From Actinocrispum wychmicini (GTDB lineage: Bacteria; Actinomycetota; Actinomycetes; Mycobacteriales; Pseudonocardiaceae), in the NCBI RefSeq assembly GCF_004345645.1, contig NZ_SLWS01000003.1, positions 806,001 to 870,000 of the forward strand: a DNA stretch of 64,000 nucleotides. The letters are read 5' to 3'. The notes beneath the pieces were generated by a model. It saw nothing but the letters and a program-made list of their open reading frames with translations. It did no database searches and had not been told where the DNA came from. Position 1 is the stretch's first letter; each line of letters opens with the position of its first letter. The position numbers and the translations under genes were made by a program. Positions 53,696 through 62,104 of the stretch are shown piece after piece.

Positions 53696-54306
53696 CGTTT
53701 CACCACCAATGCGTCAAGCACGACAGGTTGGCCGTCGCGGATGAGAACCGGGTTGCAGTCGATCTCCACGACGTTCGGATCACGGTCAAGCAGGTCAGCG
53801 ACGGCCGCGACCACGCGGCCCAGCTGCGCGCGGTCCACGGGTGGGCTGCCCCGGTAGCCGGCGAGCAGTCGAGCGCCGCGCAGGCCGTCGAGCGCGTCTT
53901 CCAGCTCGCCTGGACGCGGCGGGGAGAGCAGGACCGCCACGTCGTCGAGTACCTCGGCCGCGACGCCGCCGAATCCCACCGTGACCAGCGGTCCGAAGGT
54001 GTCGTCCCGGCGGCCGCCCACGATCAACTCCAGTTCGCCGCTCACCTGCTCGGCGACCAGCACCGTGCCGTCACCGGCCGCGGCGAGCGCCGGCCAGACC
54101 GCCCGCAGCGATTCCGGATCGAGACCCAGCCGCACCAGTCCGGCGTCGGACTTGTGCGCGATCCCTGAGGCCTTCGCCACGACAGCGCAGCCCCATCCAG
54201 TGGCCAGCCGCGCCGCCTCGTCGACCGTGCCGGTGCGGGCCTCGCGCGGCACCGGCAGCCGCGGCCCGAGGAGTTGCTTGCTCTCCCATTCGGTCAAGGC
54301 GGTCAC
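53692..54306 (-). CDS. NDP-forming acyl-CoA synthetase, ATP-grasp (beta) subunit
   Basis: A 204-residue ATP-grasp_5 domain: MTALTEWESKQLLGPRLPVP, VVAKASGIAHKSDAGLVRLG, AEQVSGELELIVGGRRDDTF, and the metal-binding end VEIDCNPVLIRDG. Together with the alpha-like subunit upstream it forms an acetate/acyl-CoA synthetase (ADP-forming). In many organisms the two are fused; here they overlap by four bases. Confidence 0.87.
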   Translation of the reverse strand: MTALTEWESKQLLGPRLPVPREARTGTVDEAARLATGWGCAVVAKASGIAHKSDAGLVRLGLDPESLRAVWPALAAAGDGTVLVAEQVSGELELIVGGRRDDTFGPLVTVGFGGVAAEVLDDVAVLLSPPRPGELEDALDGLRGARLLAGYRGSPPVDRAQLGRVVAAVADLLDRDPNVVEIDCNPVLIRDGQPVVLDALVVKR

Positions 54307-55649
54307 CGGGCGGCTCCTGCGGCGTAGGCGCGTACGGCGGCCTCGGGCGAGGCGAGGCAGGGGATCCCCGCACCGGCGATCACGCTCTGGACCGCGGGGA
54401 CGTCGAGCAGGAACGCCGTGGTCGGTTTGCCGCTCGCGGTGTGTGCCTCCGCGACACCGATTCCGAACTCACGGATGTCGAGTCCGCAGTTGATGACGAT
54501 CACACCGTCGACCGACTCCTCCCGGTACACCTCGGCGATGGCTGCCGGGAACTGGTCGGGCCGGCACTGTGGGGTGAGGTCGACCGGGTTGGCGGTCGCG
54601 GCGAATTCCGGCGCGTGAGCGCGGATCCGATGTTGCCGCTCGACCGGCAGCTGAGGCAGTTCCAGCCCCGCCCGCTCAGCGGCGTCGGAGGCCAGGACGC
54701 CAGGCCCGCCGGAGATGGTGACGATCGCGACGCGACGGCCGTGACGTCGCAGCGTCGGCGTGGCGAAGGCGGTCAGCGTGTCGAAGAACTGCTCCGAGGT
54801 CGTCACCGCGGTGACTCCAGCGCGGCGGAACGCCGCGTCGTAGGCGCGGCTGCTGCCCGCCAGAGTGCCGGTGTGGCCGGCGGCAGCCCGCGCACCGGCC
54901 TTGCTGCGACCGCCCTTGAGCACCACGACGGGCTTGTGCGGGGTGATGGCGCCAGCGACATCGACGAACGCCCGGCCGTCCCGCAGTCCCTCGGCGAACA
55001 CCGCGATGACCTCGGTCCGGTCGTCCTCTCCGAACCACTGCAGGGCCTCGGTGATCTCAAGGTCCGCGGAGTTCCCGAGGCTGAGGAATCTGGCGAAACC
55101 GAGCTCGCGTTGCCTCACCTCCGCGAGGAACATGCCGCCGAACGCGCCACTCTGGCTCAGGAAGCTCAGTCCGCCTGCGTGGCGCGGAACGGACCAGAAG
55201 TACGAGCCGTTCAACCACGAACCGCCGCCGAGATGGCTCACCGCGCCCATGCAGTTCGGGCCGACCAGCCGCGCTCCCCCGCCGCGCGCCATGGCAACCA
55301 GCCGATCCTGGACCGCCCGACCTTCGGGACCCGCCTCACCGAACCCGGAGGAGAGGACCACGAGCACCTTCGCCCCTCCCACGACCGCGTCAGCCACAGC
55401 GCTCTCGGCCGCGCGCGCCGGGACGGACACCACCGCGAGGTCGACGGGGCGGTCAAGGCTCCGCACCGCGGGCCGGCCACCGATGTGTGCGGCACTCGGG
55501 TGGACGCACACAATGTCGAGCGAGCCGTTCCCCTCACTGTCGCTGAGATTGGCCAGAAGCGTGTTGCCGAGCTTGCCAGGGTCGGTGGCCGAGGCGCCGT
55601 ACACGGCGACCGACTTCGGCTCGAAGAGAGCGTTCGCTTCCCTGTTCAC
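54303..55649 (-). CDS. NDP-forming acyl-CoA synthetase, alpha-type subunit
   Basis: From GTG 55649, 448 residues. CoA-binding Rossmann domain (FEPKSVAVYGASATDPGKLG, residues about 9-30), two succinyl-CoA synthetase-like domains with GPNCMGAVSHLGG and FLSQSGAFGGMFLAE, and the phospho-His loop AAAGHTGTLAGSSRAYD. It interconverts an acid, CoA and ATP with the acyl-CoA, phosphate and ADP. A second CoA-activating enzyme in the operon (PaaK-like) suggests two different acid intermediates. Its first bases overlap the P450 stop. Confidence 0.87.
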   Translation of the reverse strand: MNREANALFEPKSVAVYGASATDPGKLGNTLLANLSDSEGNGSLDIVCVHPSAAHIGGRPAVRSLDRPVDLAVVSVPARAAESAVADAVVGGAKVLVVLSSGFGEAGPEGRAVQDRLVAMARGGGARLVGPNCMGAVSHLGGGSWLNGSYFWSVPRHAGGLSFLSQSGAFGGMFLAEVRQRELGFARFLSLGNSADLEITEALQWFGEDDRTEVIAVFAEGLRDGRAFVDVAGAITPHKPVVVLKGGRSKAGARAAAGHTGTLAGSSRAYDAAFRRAGVTAVTTSEQFFDTLTAFATPTLRRHGRRVAIVTISGGPGVLASDAAERAGLELPQLPVERQHRIRAHAPEFAATANPVDLTPQCRPDQFPAAIAEVYREESVDGVIVINCGLDIREFGIGVAEAHTASGKPTTAFLLDVPAVQSVIAGAGIPCLASPEAAVRAYAAGAAR

Positions 55650-56875
55650 CACACCACCAGCAGCCGGTTCGGCCCGCGGAAGTCCAATGTCGGTTGCCAT
55701 TCGATCTCGTCCTCGGCGAGTCGGAGGTTCGGGAACCGGTCCAGGATCCGCGGCAACACGATCTGCAGTTCCGCGCGGGCGAGCGCCGCACCGAGGCAGA
55801 AGTGCGCACCGTGAGCGAAGGCGACGTGCGGGTTGTCCGAGCGCGTGATGTCGAACTCGTCCGGGTCGGTGAACACGTCGGGATCACGGTTCGCGGCCCC
55901 GAGCATGACCACGAGCGGCTCGCCCTGCTTCAGCTCGATGCCGCAGACGGTGCGGTCGCGGTCGGCGATGCGCGCCGCGATCTGCACCGGCCCCTCGAAC
56001 CGGAGGACTTCCTCCACGGCGTTGTTGAGCAGGGACGGGTCTGCCCGGAGCAACGCGACCTGGTCGGGGTGCCGCAACAGGGTCAGAACCGCGTTGCTGA
56101 GCAGGTTCGTCGCCGTCTCATGACCGGCGGTCATGAGGAACAGAGCGTTGGCGTACAGCTCGTCGGTCGTTAGCCGTTCGCCGTCGTCCGACGCGGCGAT
56201 CATGGCGCTGAGGAGGTCCGGTCCGGGCTCGACACGACGCTGTTCGACCAGTCGCGCCATGAGTTCCCGCATGCGCCGCATGCTGTCGTTGGCGCGCGCC
56301 GCGAGCTCAGGGGTGATCTCGCCGGAACCGACGACGAGCACGAGGTCCAAGGCCCACGACTGGAACGCGTCGCGGTCGTCGTCGGGGACGCCGAGCAGGG
56401 CTGCGACAACGAGAGCCGGCAGCGGATAGGTGACGCCGCGGTGCAGGTCCACCGGGTCACCGTTGGCGGCGCCCTGCTCCATCCGGTCCAGCAGCCGGTC
56501 CACGAACTGCTCGATCAGCGGCCGCGCCCGCGTGACCGTTCGAGGGGTGAAGCTCGACATCAGCAGCTTGCGGAGCCGGCGGTGTTCCGTGCCGTCGCGG
56601 AAGACGACGATGTCGCGCATGGTCTGTTCGAGCAGGTCGGCGTCGCGGCGGGGGTCGGCCGGTAGTGGCCGCAGGATGGCGGAGACCCGGTCGGAGCTCA
56701 GCTCACGGTCGTACAGCGCCTCGCGGACGTCCGCGTACCGGAACAGGAAGCGACCGGTGCCGGCGCCGGCATCAGCGGCGCTGCGGATCTCGCGGTACAC
56801 AGCGTAGGGATCGGCCAGTCCGTCGCGTGTCAGCAGCCGTCTGACGACGGCTCTGACCGACCATTCTTGGCTCAC
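55646..56875 (-). CDS. Cytochrome P450
   Basis: A 409-residue actinobacterial P450 from GTG 56875. Oxygen-binding I-helix AGHETAT (250-256), ExxR at 289-292 (EVLR), and the heme loop FAHGAHFCLG with Cys360. It has no membrane anchor. Electrons would come from the ferredoxin and reductase encoded at 51-52 kb. Its coupling to the acyl-CoA synthetase suggests it hydroxylates the same acid or a relative. A 62-base gap separates it from larA upstream, the longest in this operon. Confidence 0.93.
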   Translation of the reverse strand: MSQEWSVRAVVRRLLTRDGLADPYAVYREIRSAADAGAGTGRFLFRYADVREALYDRELSSDRVSAILRPLPADPRRDADLLEQTMRDIVVFRDGTEHRRLRKLLMSSFTPRTVTRARPLIEQFVDRLLDRMEQGAANGDPVDLHRGVTYPLPALVVAALLGVPDDDRDAFQSWALDLVLVVGSGEITPELAARANDSMRRMRELMARLVEQRRVEPGPDLLSAMIAASDDGERLTTDELYANALFLMTAGHETATNLLSNAVLTLLRHPDQVALLRADPSLLNNAVEEVLRFEGPVQIAARIADRDRTVCGIELKQGEPLVVMLGAANRDPDVFTDPDEFDITRSDNPHVAFAHGAHFCLGAALARAELQIVLPRILDRFPNLRLAEDEIEWQPTLDFRGPNRLLVVW

Positions 56876-56937
56876 AGTGCGACTCTCCAAGTCCGGGCGA
56901 CGAGGGTCAACGCCACCGGTCCGGGCAGCGGACCGCG

Positions 56938-58197
56938 CTACGCCAGCCGGTACAGCACTTCGCCGGCGTTGGACACGACGAGAGTTCCCGGTTCGGCAGC
57001 CAGCGCGTCGAGGTCGACAGCGTCGGGATCGAGATAGCCGAGGTTCGCGGCCCGGACCGCCGGTTTGGGGATCCGCGTCGCCAACGTGACCTGGACCCGA
57101 CAGCGCTCGCCGACGACGGGATCCCAGGTTCCCGCGCCGCGCAGGTGCGTGGAGTGCGCGAGCACTCCCCAGGGCAGGCGCTGGAAGCGCTCCCACTGGC
57201 CGGTGAAGTACGCGCGGCAGTGGTAGCCGATCTCGTCGATCTCCGGGTGCATCGCGCTGAAGTGCCGTACGTGCGGCGCGACGAGAATCACCTCGCCGCC
57301 GTCGGCCACGACCGGCTCGACCTTGTAGAAGCCTTTCGCGGCCGTCCACATGTCGTCGTATTTGGTCGGGACCAGGGAGATGACGCGCCGGACCGGTTCG
57401 GGTAGGTATCGCACGTGCGTTCGGGCCGAGACTTCGGCCGCGGCGGCCCACGCGGCTTCCGGTGACCCGAAGGCAGCGGCGTGCACCGCGCCGGTACCGG
57501 ACTCGACGACCAGGCAGAGCGCGAGCCGGCGTGCGGGAATCAGCTTGGCCGCCTCGTCGATGAGCGCCCGCACCGGCGTGCCGCCGCGGGTGCCGATGAT
57601 CTCCATACTGCTGATCAGGGCGCCGATCCAGTGGGAGACGTCGATGATCTCCGGGCCGGCCACGCCGGGGAAGAAGTACTTGTTCCCGCCGGAGAAGCCG
57701 ACCACCTCGTGGGGGAACACGGGCCCGACGACGAGGGCGACGTCGTGCTCGACGACAGCGCGGTTGAGCCGGACGTCGACTTCCTGCGCGAGCAGGCCGT
57801 CCGACAGCTCCGCCACCCGTTCGGCCGAGATGTGGCCCAGTGAGCTGAAGGTGTCGGGGTCCCACCAGGCGTGGTTCCTAACCCGCAGCCCCGGGTACGT
57901 AGTGTCCAGCTCGCCCGGCCGGTAACCGAGATGCCGTGCGAGTTCGTCCTCGGACATTGGAGCGTGGGTGCCGAGCGCCACGAGCACGGTGACCGAGCGG
58001 GCCCGCCCGGCCAGTGCATTGTGGACGGTTGACAGCAGCAGCGGCAGCGGGCAGCTGCGGGTGGCGTCGGGGACGATCACGCACACCGAGGCACCGTCGA
58101 TGTCCTCGGCGGTCAACGCCGTCTGGACGAAACCGACGAGTTCGTCGTCGGTGAGTGTGCCGGTCGCGCCGCCGCGGGTCCGCAGTTGGCCGGTCAC
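56938..58197 (-). CDS. larA: LarA-family nickel-dependent 2-hydroxyacid racemase/epimerase
   Basis: GTG 58197 overlaps the preceding stop; 419 residues, the usual LarA length. Cofactor and catalytic positions known from Lactiplantibacillus LarA are all readable: Asp44 and Arg47 (PDATRSCP), His78 (LGTHAP), His163, Lys173 and His189 in FPHEVVGFSGGNKYFFPGVA...VSHW, with the His-x9-Lys-x15-His spacing conserved. The segment between the first and second His is about 19 residues longer than in LarA. Lys173 would carry the thioamide-linked NPN cofactor made by the LarB, LarC and LarE encoded here. LarA relatives isomerise various 2-hydroxy acids; the substrate is likely a pathway intermediate. Confidence 0.9.
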   Translation of the reverse strand: MTGQLRTRGGATGTLTDDELVGFVQTALTAEDIDGASVCVIVPDATRSCPLPLLLSTVHNALAGRARSVTVLVALGTHAPMSEDELARHLGYRPGELDTTYPGLRVRNHAWWDPDTFSSLGHISAERVAELSDGLLAQEVDVRLNRAVVEHDVALVVGPVFPHEVVGFSGGNKYFFPGVAGPEIIDVSHWIGALISSMEIIGTRGGTPVRALIDEAAKLIPARRLALCLVVESGTGAVHAAAFGSPEAAWAAAAEVSARTHVRYLPEPVRRVISLVPTKYDDMWTAAKGFYKVEPVVADGGEVILVAPHVRHFSAMHPEIDEIGYHCRAYFTGQWERFQRLPWGVLAHSTHLRGAGTWDPVVGERCRVQVTLATRIPKPAVRAANLGYLDPDAVDLDALAAEPGTLVVSNAGEVLYRLA

Positions 58198-58988
58198 GGC
58201 CGTTCTCCGGCGAGGAAATCGAGCACCGCCGCGGCCACGTCGGACGCGCGCTCCTCCATCAACGGCACCATGCCGCCTTCGACCACTGTGATCGTGGCAT
58301 GGGCGAGGTGCCTGGCAAGCGGTTCCAGCTCGGGGAAGGCGTACGGGTCGGCGGAGGCGCCGAGACAGAGCACCGGACACGTCACGAGTGGCAGCCGCTG
58401 CTCCATCCGGTACCGGCCGACCGCCTCGTGCCCGGCCTCGAGTTCGTCTGCCTGGAGCCGCAGCGCGTCACGGACGAAGCGGGTGAGCAAGTCCGGTCGC
58501 CCCTCCGGGTAGAAGGAGCGCCGCCGTTCCCAGAGCTCGGCCAGGTGCCGACCGTCCGGCTGCGTCTCGACCAGGTCGATCGGCGGCCGGTGTCGGCGTC
58601 GCTCGCGTGCTGCCGCGTCGACGAACGGAGTGGACGACAGCACGAGCCGGCGGACTCGTGCCGGCGCGCACGCGGCAACCTCGATCGCGACAACCCCGCC
58701 GGTGTGGTGGCCGAGGAGGTCCACCTGATCGAGGTCGAGTGCGTCCAGCAGCGCCAAGGCTCCGGCCGCGTATGCCTCGATGCTGTGCTCGGGCGGCGCG
58801 GCGGACTGCCCGAAGCCCAGGGTGTCCATCGCGATGGCGCGGCGGCGGGCGCCGAGCAGCGGGAGGAGTTCGCGATACTCGTCCCAGGAGCGCGGCGTCT
58901 GGTGCAGCAGTAGCATCGGCGCACCGGAGTCGCACTCGGCGAAGTGGATCTGGCCGAGTGGGGTGTCGGCGTAGCCGCGGATGATCAC
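58194..58988 (-). CDS. Alpha/beta-hydrolase-fold protein with replaced nucleophile
   Basis: 264 residues from GTG 58988. The fold is clear (PMLLLHQTPRSWDEYRELLP, AIAMDTLGFGQSAAPP, LDLDQVDLLGHHTGGVVAIE), but the nucleophile elbow reads G-H-H-T-G instead of G-x-S-x-G, and the C-terminal histidine position reads GGMVPLMEE. Relatives with a GHHTG elbow exist, yet the catalytic mechanism is unclear. It overlaps its neighbours on both sides by four bases. It may be a cofactor-free lyase or a binding protein. Confidence 0.8.
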   Translation of the reverse strand: MIIRGYADTPLGQIHFAECDSGAPMLLLHQTPRSWDEYRELLPLLGARRRAIAMDTLGFGQSAAPPEHSIEAYAAGALALLDALDLDQVDLLGHHTGGVVAIEVAACAPARVRRLVLSSTPFVDAAARERRRHRPPIDLVETQPDGRHLAELWERRRSFYPEGRPDLLTRFVRDALRLQADELEAGHEAVGRYRMEQRLPLVTCPVLCLGASADPYAFPELEPLARHLAHATITVVEGGMVPLMEERASDVAAAVLDFLAGERP

Positions 58989-59851
58989 CGCTGGGAAACC
59001 ACCTCGGCGAGGAAGGACAGGCTCAGCGCGTTGTAGCGCTCGGCCTGCTCGTGCTGCGGCCAGTGCCCGGTGTTCGGGAAGATCTCCAGCCGGGCGCCCG
59101 GGATCGCCTCGGCGATGGCGGTGGCCTCCGGGATCTCACCGAACGGGTTCGCCTTGCCCCAGACGACCAGGGTCGGTGCCGCCACCCTGGCCATCCGGTC
59201 CGGCCGCAGCAGGTTCCGCTCGCGGGTCTCGACTTCTTGCAGCGCAAGAAGGTTGTGCAGGTTCTTGCCGAATTCCGGTTCGTGGTAGATGGCGTAGCGC
59301 ACGCTGGTCAGGTCCTCCCCGAGTTCCTCGTCCCACTGTGCCCAAAGCAGCCTGAGCCGGTCGCGGGTGAGCCTGCGGTCGGCCTGGGTGACGGCCGCGG
59401 TGGTCGACATCTTCAGCCGCGCCATCACTGTCGGGTTCACCTTGGTGCCGCCCATGCACAGCAGCTGCAGCGACGCGACACGCTCCGGGTACTCGCTGGC
59501 GAGCCAGCACGCCACCCAGCCACCCAGCGACTCCCCCACAAGGTGAGCGCGGTCGACGCCGGCCACGTCGAGGTACCCGAGCAGGTGCTCGACGTAGCGC
59601 GGGATCTCGTACGGGTAGTCGGGTTTGGCGGTGTACCCGTGGCCGAGCATGTCGATCGCGTGGCAGCGGTAGTGCTGCGCGTGCGCCGGCAGGTTGCGGA
59701 CGAATGCCTCAAGATGGCCGCTGGTGCCGTGCAGGAACACGACATGCTCGCCCTCGGCCGGTCCGGCTTGCACAGTCCGGGTGCGGATGCCGTTCACGTC
59801 GACGTAGGTGTGGCTGTAGGCCAGCCCGGACAGTGCGGTCCAGATGCTCAT
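58985..59851 (-). CDS. Alpha/beta hydrolase, ring-fission-product hydrolase type
   Basis: 288 residues from ATG 59851. Oxyanion HGTSGH, nucleophile elbow VGESLGGW (Ser about 105) and catalytic His in NTGHWPQHE (about 267) are intact. The usual acid position reads WGKANPFG, Asn where most relatives have Asp. The overall pattern resembles meta-cleavage-product hydrolases (MhpC/BphD), consistent with the adjacent MhpB-like dioxygenase gene whose stop overlaps this ATG. It would hydrolyse the ring-opened product. Confidence 0.87.
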   Translation of the reverse strand: MSIWTALSGLAYSHTYVDVNGIRTRTVQAGPAEGEHVVFLHGTSGHLEAFVRNLPAHAQHYRCHAIDMLGHGYTAKPDYPYEIPRYVEHLLGYLDVAGVDRAHLVGESLGGWVACWLASEYPERVASLQLLCMGGTKVNPTVMARLKMSTTAAVTQADRRLTRDRLRLLWAQWDEELGEDLTSVRYAIYHEPEFGKNLHNLLALQEVETRERNLLRPDRMARVAAPTLVVWGKANPFGEIPEATAIAEAIPGARLEIFPNTGHWPQHEQAERYNALSLSFLAEVVSQR

Positions 59852-60792
59852 TCGTGTCCTCTCGCGGGGTCCAACACGGCGACGCCCATTCCAGTCAGCC
59901 ACTCGGGTAAGGGTTCGTAGCCGAGGATCTCGGCGGGGGCGTGGTCGAGCGCGGCGGCCATGATCAGCCAGGTGCGCAGCTCCTGCGCACCGTTGCCTGC
60001 CTTGTCCGCCAGCTGTTCGGTGGTGAAGCCGGTGAGTCGCCCGGCCGTGCCGTGTTCGAGCCAGGACAGGAACTCCCGGTCGAAGTCGGTGTTGATCGCG
60101 GCTTCGGCGGCACGGATGATCTGGCGGCGTCGTGCGTCGTACAGCTGCCAGTTGTCCCGGCCGTCGAGCCACGCCCGCGTCAGGAACTCCTCGTCCTCGC
60201 CGTGCGGATCGCGCCAGTCCGGCCAGGGCAGCCGGTGCGACAGGCCGCCGGAGCCGATCACCGCGATCCGCGCGTCCCCGGGCGCCGCGAGCAAGGCGCC
60301 GCGGAGGGCGGTGCCGAGCCCGGCGCACCGGCCGAGGGTGGGCAGCGGCGGCGCGAAGACGTTCACCACCAGCGGCACGATCGGCACGTCGAGCCCGTCG
60401 AGCAGGTACTGGACAGCGTGGGACTGGCCGTGGTCGATCTGCAGCCGGGCGGAGAACGCGATGTCGAAGCCGTCGTCCACCAGCGAGGCGGCAAGCTGAC
60501 GGGCCAACGGCACGTCCACCCGCTGCGGGCCCTTTGGAGTTCCCGACTCGCCGCTGGCGACGCACTCCCCCACCCCGATCGTGAACGACGGGATCAGGTC
60601 GAGCCAGAAGCCGCGGAAATGGTTCGAGCCGACCAAGACCACGGCGTCGGGCCGAGCAGCCGCGAGACGGTCCCGCGCGGCGAAGAGCGCGTCCCGGAAC
60701 CGCTCGGCTCGGTCGCGATGGATCGTCTGGTCCCAGTGGGTGTTCATGAGCGTGGAATGGGAGGCCCCGACGCCGAGCACGATCTCAGTCAT
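59848..60792 (-). CDS. Extradiol (type III, LigB/MhpB) ring-cleavage dioxygenase
   Basis: A 314-residue homologue of 2,3-dihydroxyphenylpropionate 1,2-dioxygenase: SHST with His12, VLVGSNHFRGFWLDLIPSFT (His58), LQIDHGQSHAVQYLL (Asp120, His121), and GSGGLSH (His about 180). These are the Fe(II) ligands and acid/base residues of MhpB. It opens a catechol ring bearing a side chain next to the hydroxyls. The start overlaps the end of the M20-fold gene by eight bases. Confidence 0.9.
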   Translation of the reverse strand: MTEIVLGVGASHSTLMNTHWDQTIHRDRAERFRDALFAARDRLAAARPDAVVLVGSNHFRGFWLDLIPSFTIGVGECVASGESGTPKGPQRVDVPLARQLAASLVDDGFDIAFSARLQIDHGQSHAVQYLLDGLDVPIVPLVVNVFAPPLPTLGRCAGLGTALRGALLAAPGDARIAVIGSGGLSHRLPWPDWRDPHGEDEEFLTRAWLDGRDNWQLYDARRRQIIRAAEAAINTDFDREFLSWLEHGTAGRLTGFTTEQLADKAGNGAQELRTWLIMAAALDHAPAEILGYEPLPEWLTGMGVAVLDPARGHE

Positions 60793-62104
60793 CCGAGAGT
60801 CCCACCTCCACTCGCGTCCGGGTGAGCGTGTCGACGGCGACCTCCACCAGCAGCCGGGTGAGCCGTTCCATCTCCCGAAGGTCCACGGTGTTCATGCCGG
60901 CCGTGAAGTCGATGGGGAACGGCGCCTCGGTGACCTTCGGCATGCCGACGCGCGCGGTCGGGATGCCGCGGTTGCGCAGGATGTTGGCGTCGGTGGCGCC
61001 GCTGGTGCCGAGCGCTGGTTGGTGCTGCTCTCCGGTGACGCGTTCCCAAGCGGCGATCGTGGAGCGCGTGATCCAGTTGTCCGGATCGGTGGTGGCGCCG
61101 GGGATCGCGAGCGTCATACGCCAGTCGAGCGCGATGTCGGGATCGGTCGCGCGGATCTGCTCGATGGCCTGTGAGAACTCGCGTTTCGCCTGCATCGGGG
61201 TCGTCCTCGGGGAGAGTCTCAAGTCGATACGGAACGTGCAGGAGCCGGCGGTCGCGGCGGCCATGCGGGCCCAGCCTCCGTCGATCGAGGAGACCACGCC
61301 CTGCGGGGCGACGAGGCCGTCTGTGTGTGCCTCGGCGTAACGCTCGAACCAGCTCTCCAGCCAGGCGACGACGCGGCCGGCGTCCGCGATGGCATTGCGG
61401 TACGGCAGCCGATGTCGCGCGCCGACGTAGGTGTGGGTACCGCGGACGGTGACCTCGAACCAGGCGAGGCCGACCTCTTCCCACGCGACCGACCAGCCCG
61501 GCTTGGCGATCACCGCGAAGTCGGCCCAGACACCCTGTTCAAGCAGGTAGGAGCAGCCGACTCCCTGGCCCACATTGCGCCTGTCCGCGCCCGTGTCCGC
61601 GTTGGTCGGCATGCCACCCGCGCCGAAGGCGACGACAAGGTCACCGGTTAGTGGAATACCGCTGGAGGCAACGGCTTCGGCGGCGGCGATGACGCAGGCG
61701 ACGTGCCCTTTCGGGTTCGAGGCGCCGAGGCCGGCGACGAGGTCGCCGTGGACCTCCGCGCGGGACTCCATGTACGGCAGCCAGACCGGGCCGATCCCGG
61801 GGACGTCCTGGTCGGGATCCCCGGTGCTGAAGGTGTCGATGGGGGCGTAGAGCATGAGATCCGGGCCGGCACCCGAACCGGGAAGCCGGCCGTACGCGTT
61901 CGCCTGCCGGGAATCGATCAGCTGCACCTGCCCGTCGATTCCGGTTTCCCGCAGCGTGGACGCGATGTGCTCGGCCAGGGGCCGCTCGTCACCGGTCGGG
62001 CTGGGCATGTCGACGAGGTCGCAGACGAGGTCGCGCAACCTCTCGCGGTCGATGTGCCGGGCGGCCTTCGCGGTGAGGGCTTCGCGTGCAGGCAGCCCGG
62101 TCAT
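60785..62104 (-). CDS. M20-fold (peptidase/deacylase-like) protein lacking canonical metal ligands
   Basis: 439 residues from ATG 62104. The family outline is clear (LVDMPSPTGDERPLAEHIAS; VTVRGTHTYVGARHRLPYRN; LGTSGATDANILRNRGIPTA), but positions that hold zinc ligands differ: YAPIDTFS in place of GHxDTV, GASNPKGH where GxxDxKG is usual, and FGAGGMP in place of DEExG. The C-terminal His is replaced in TAGMNTVD. It may use another mechanism or a different metal site. Position between the small membrane gene and the dioxygenase suggests it works on the same compound. Confidence 0.8.
   Translation of the reverse strand: MTGLPAREALTAKAARHIDRERLRDLVCDLVDMPSPTGDERPLAEHIASTLRETGIDGQVQLIDSRQANAYGRLPGSGAGPDLMLYAPIDTFSTGDPDQDVPGIGPVWLPYMESRAEVHGDLVAGLGASNPKGHVACVIAAAEAVASSGIPLTGDLVVAFGAGGMPTNADTGADRRNVGQGVGCSYLLEQGVWADFAVIAKPGWSVAWEEVGLAWFEVTVRGTHTYVGARHRLPYRNAIADAGRVVAWLESWFERYAEAHTDGLVAPQGVVSSIDGGWARMAAATAGSCTFRIDLRLSPRTTPMQAKREFSQAIEQIRATDPDIALDWRMTLAIPGATTDPDNWITRSTIAAWERVTGEQHQPALGTSGATDANILRNRGIPTARVGMPKVTEAPFPIDFTAGMNTVDLREMERLTRLLVEVAVDTLTRTRVEVGLSDD

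Noticed and set aside
55646..57865. Long extension upstream of the P450 into larA
   Set aside because: Arg/Pro/Gly-rich shadow of larA; the P450 N-terminus is recognisable from GTG 56875.
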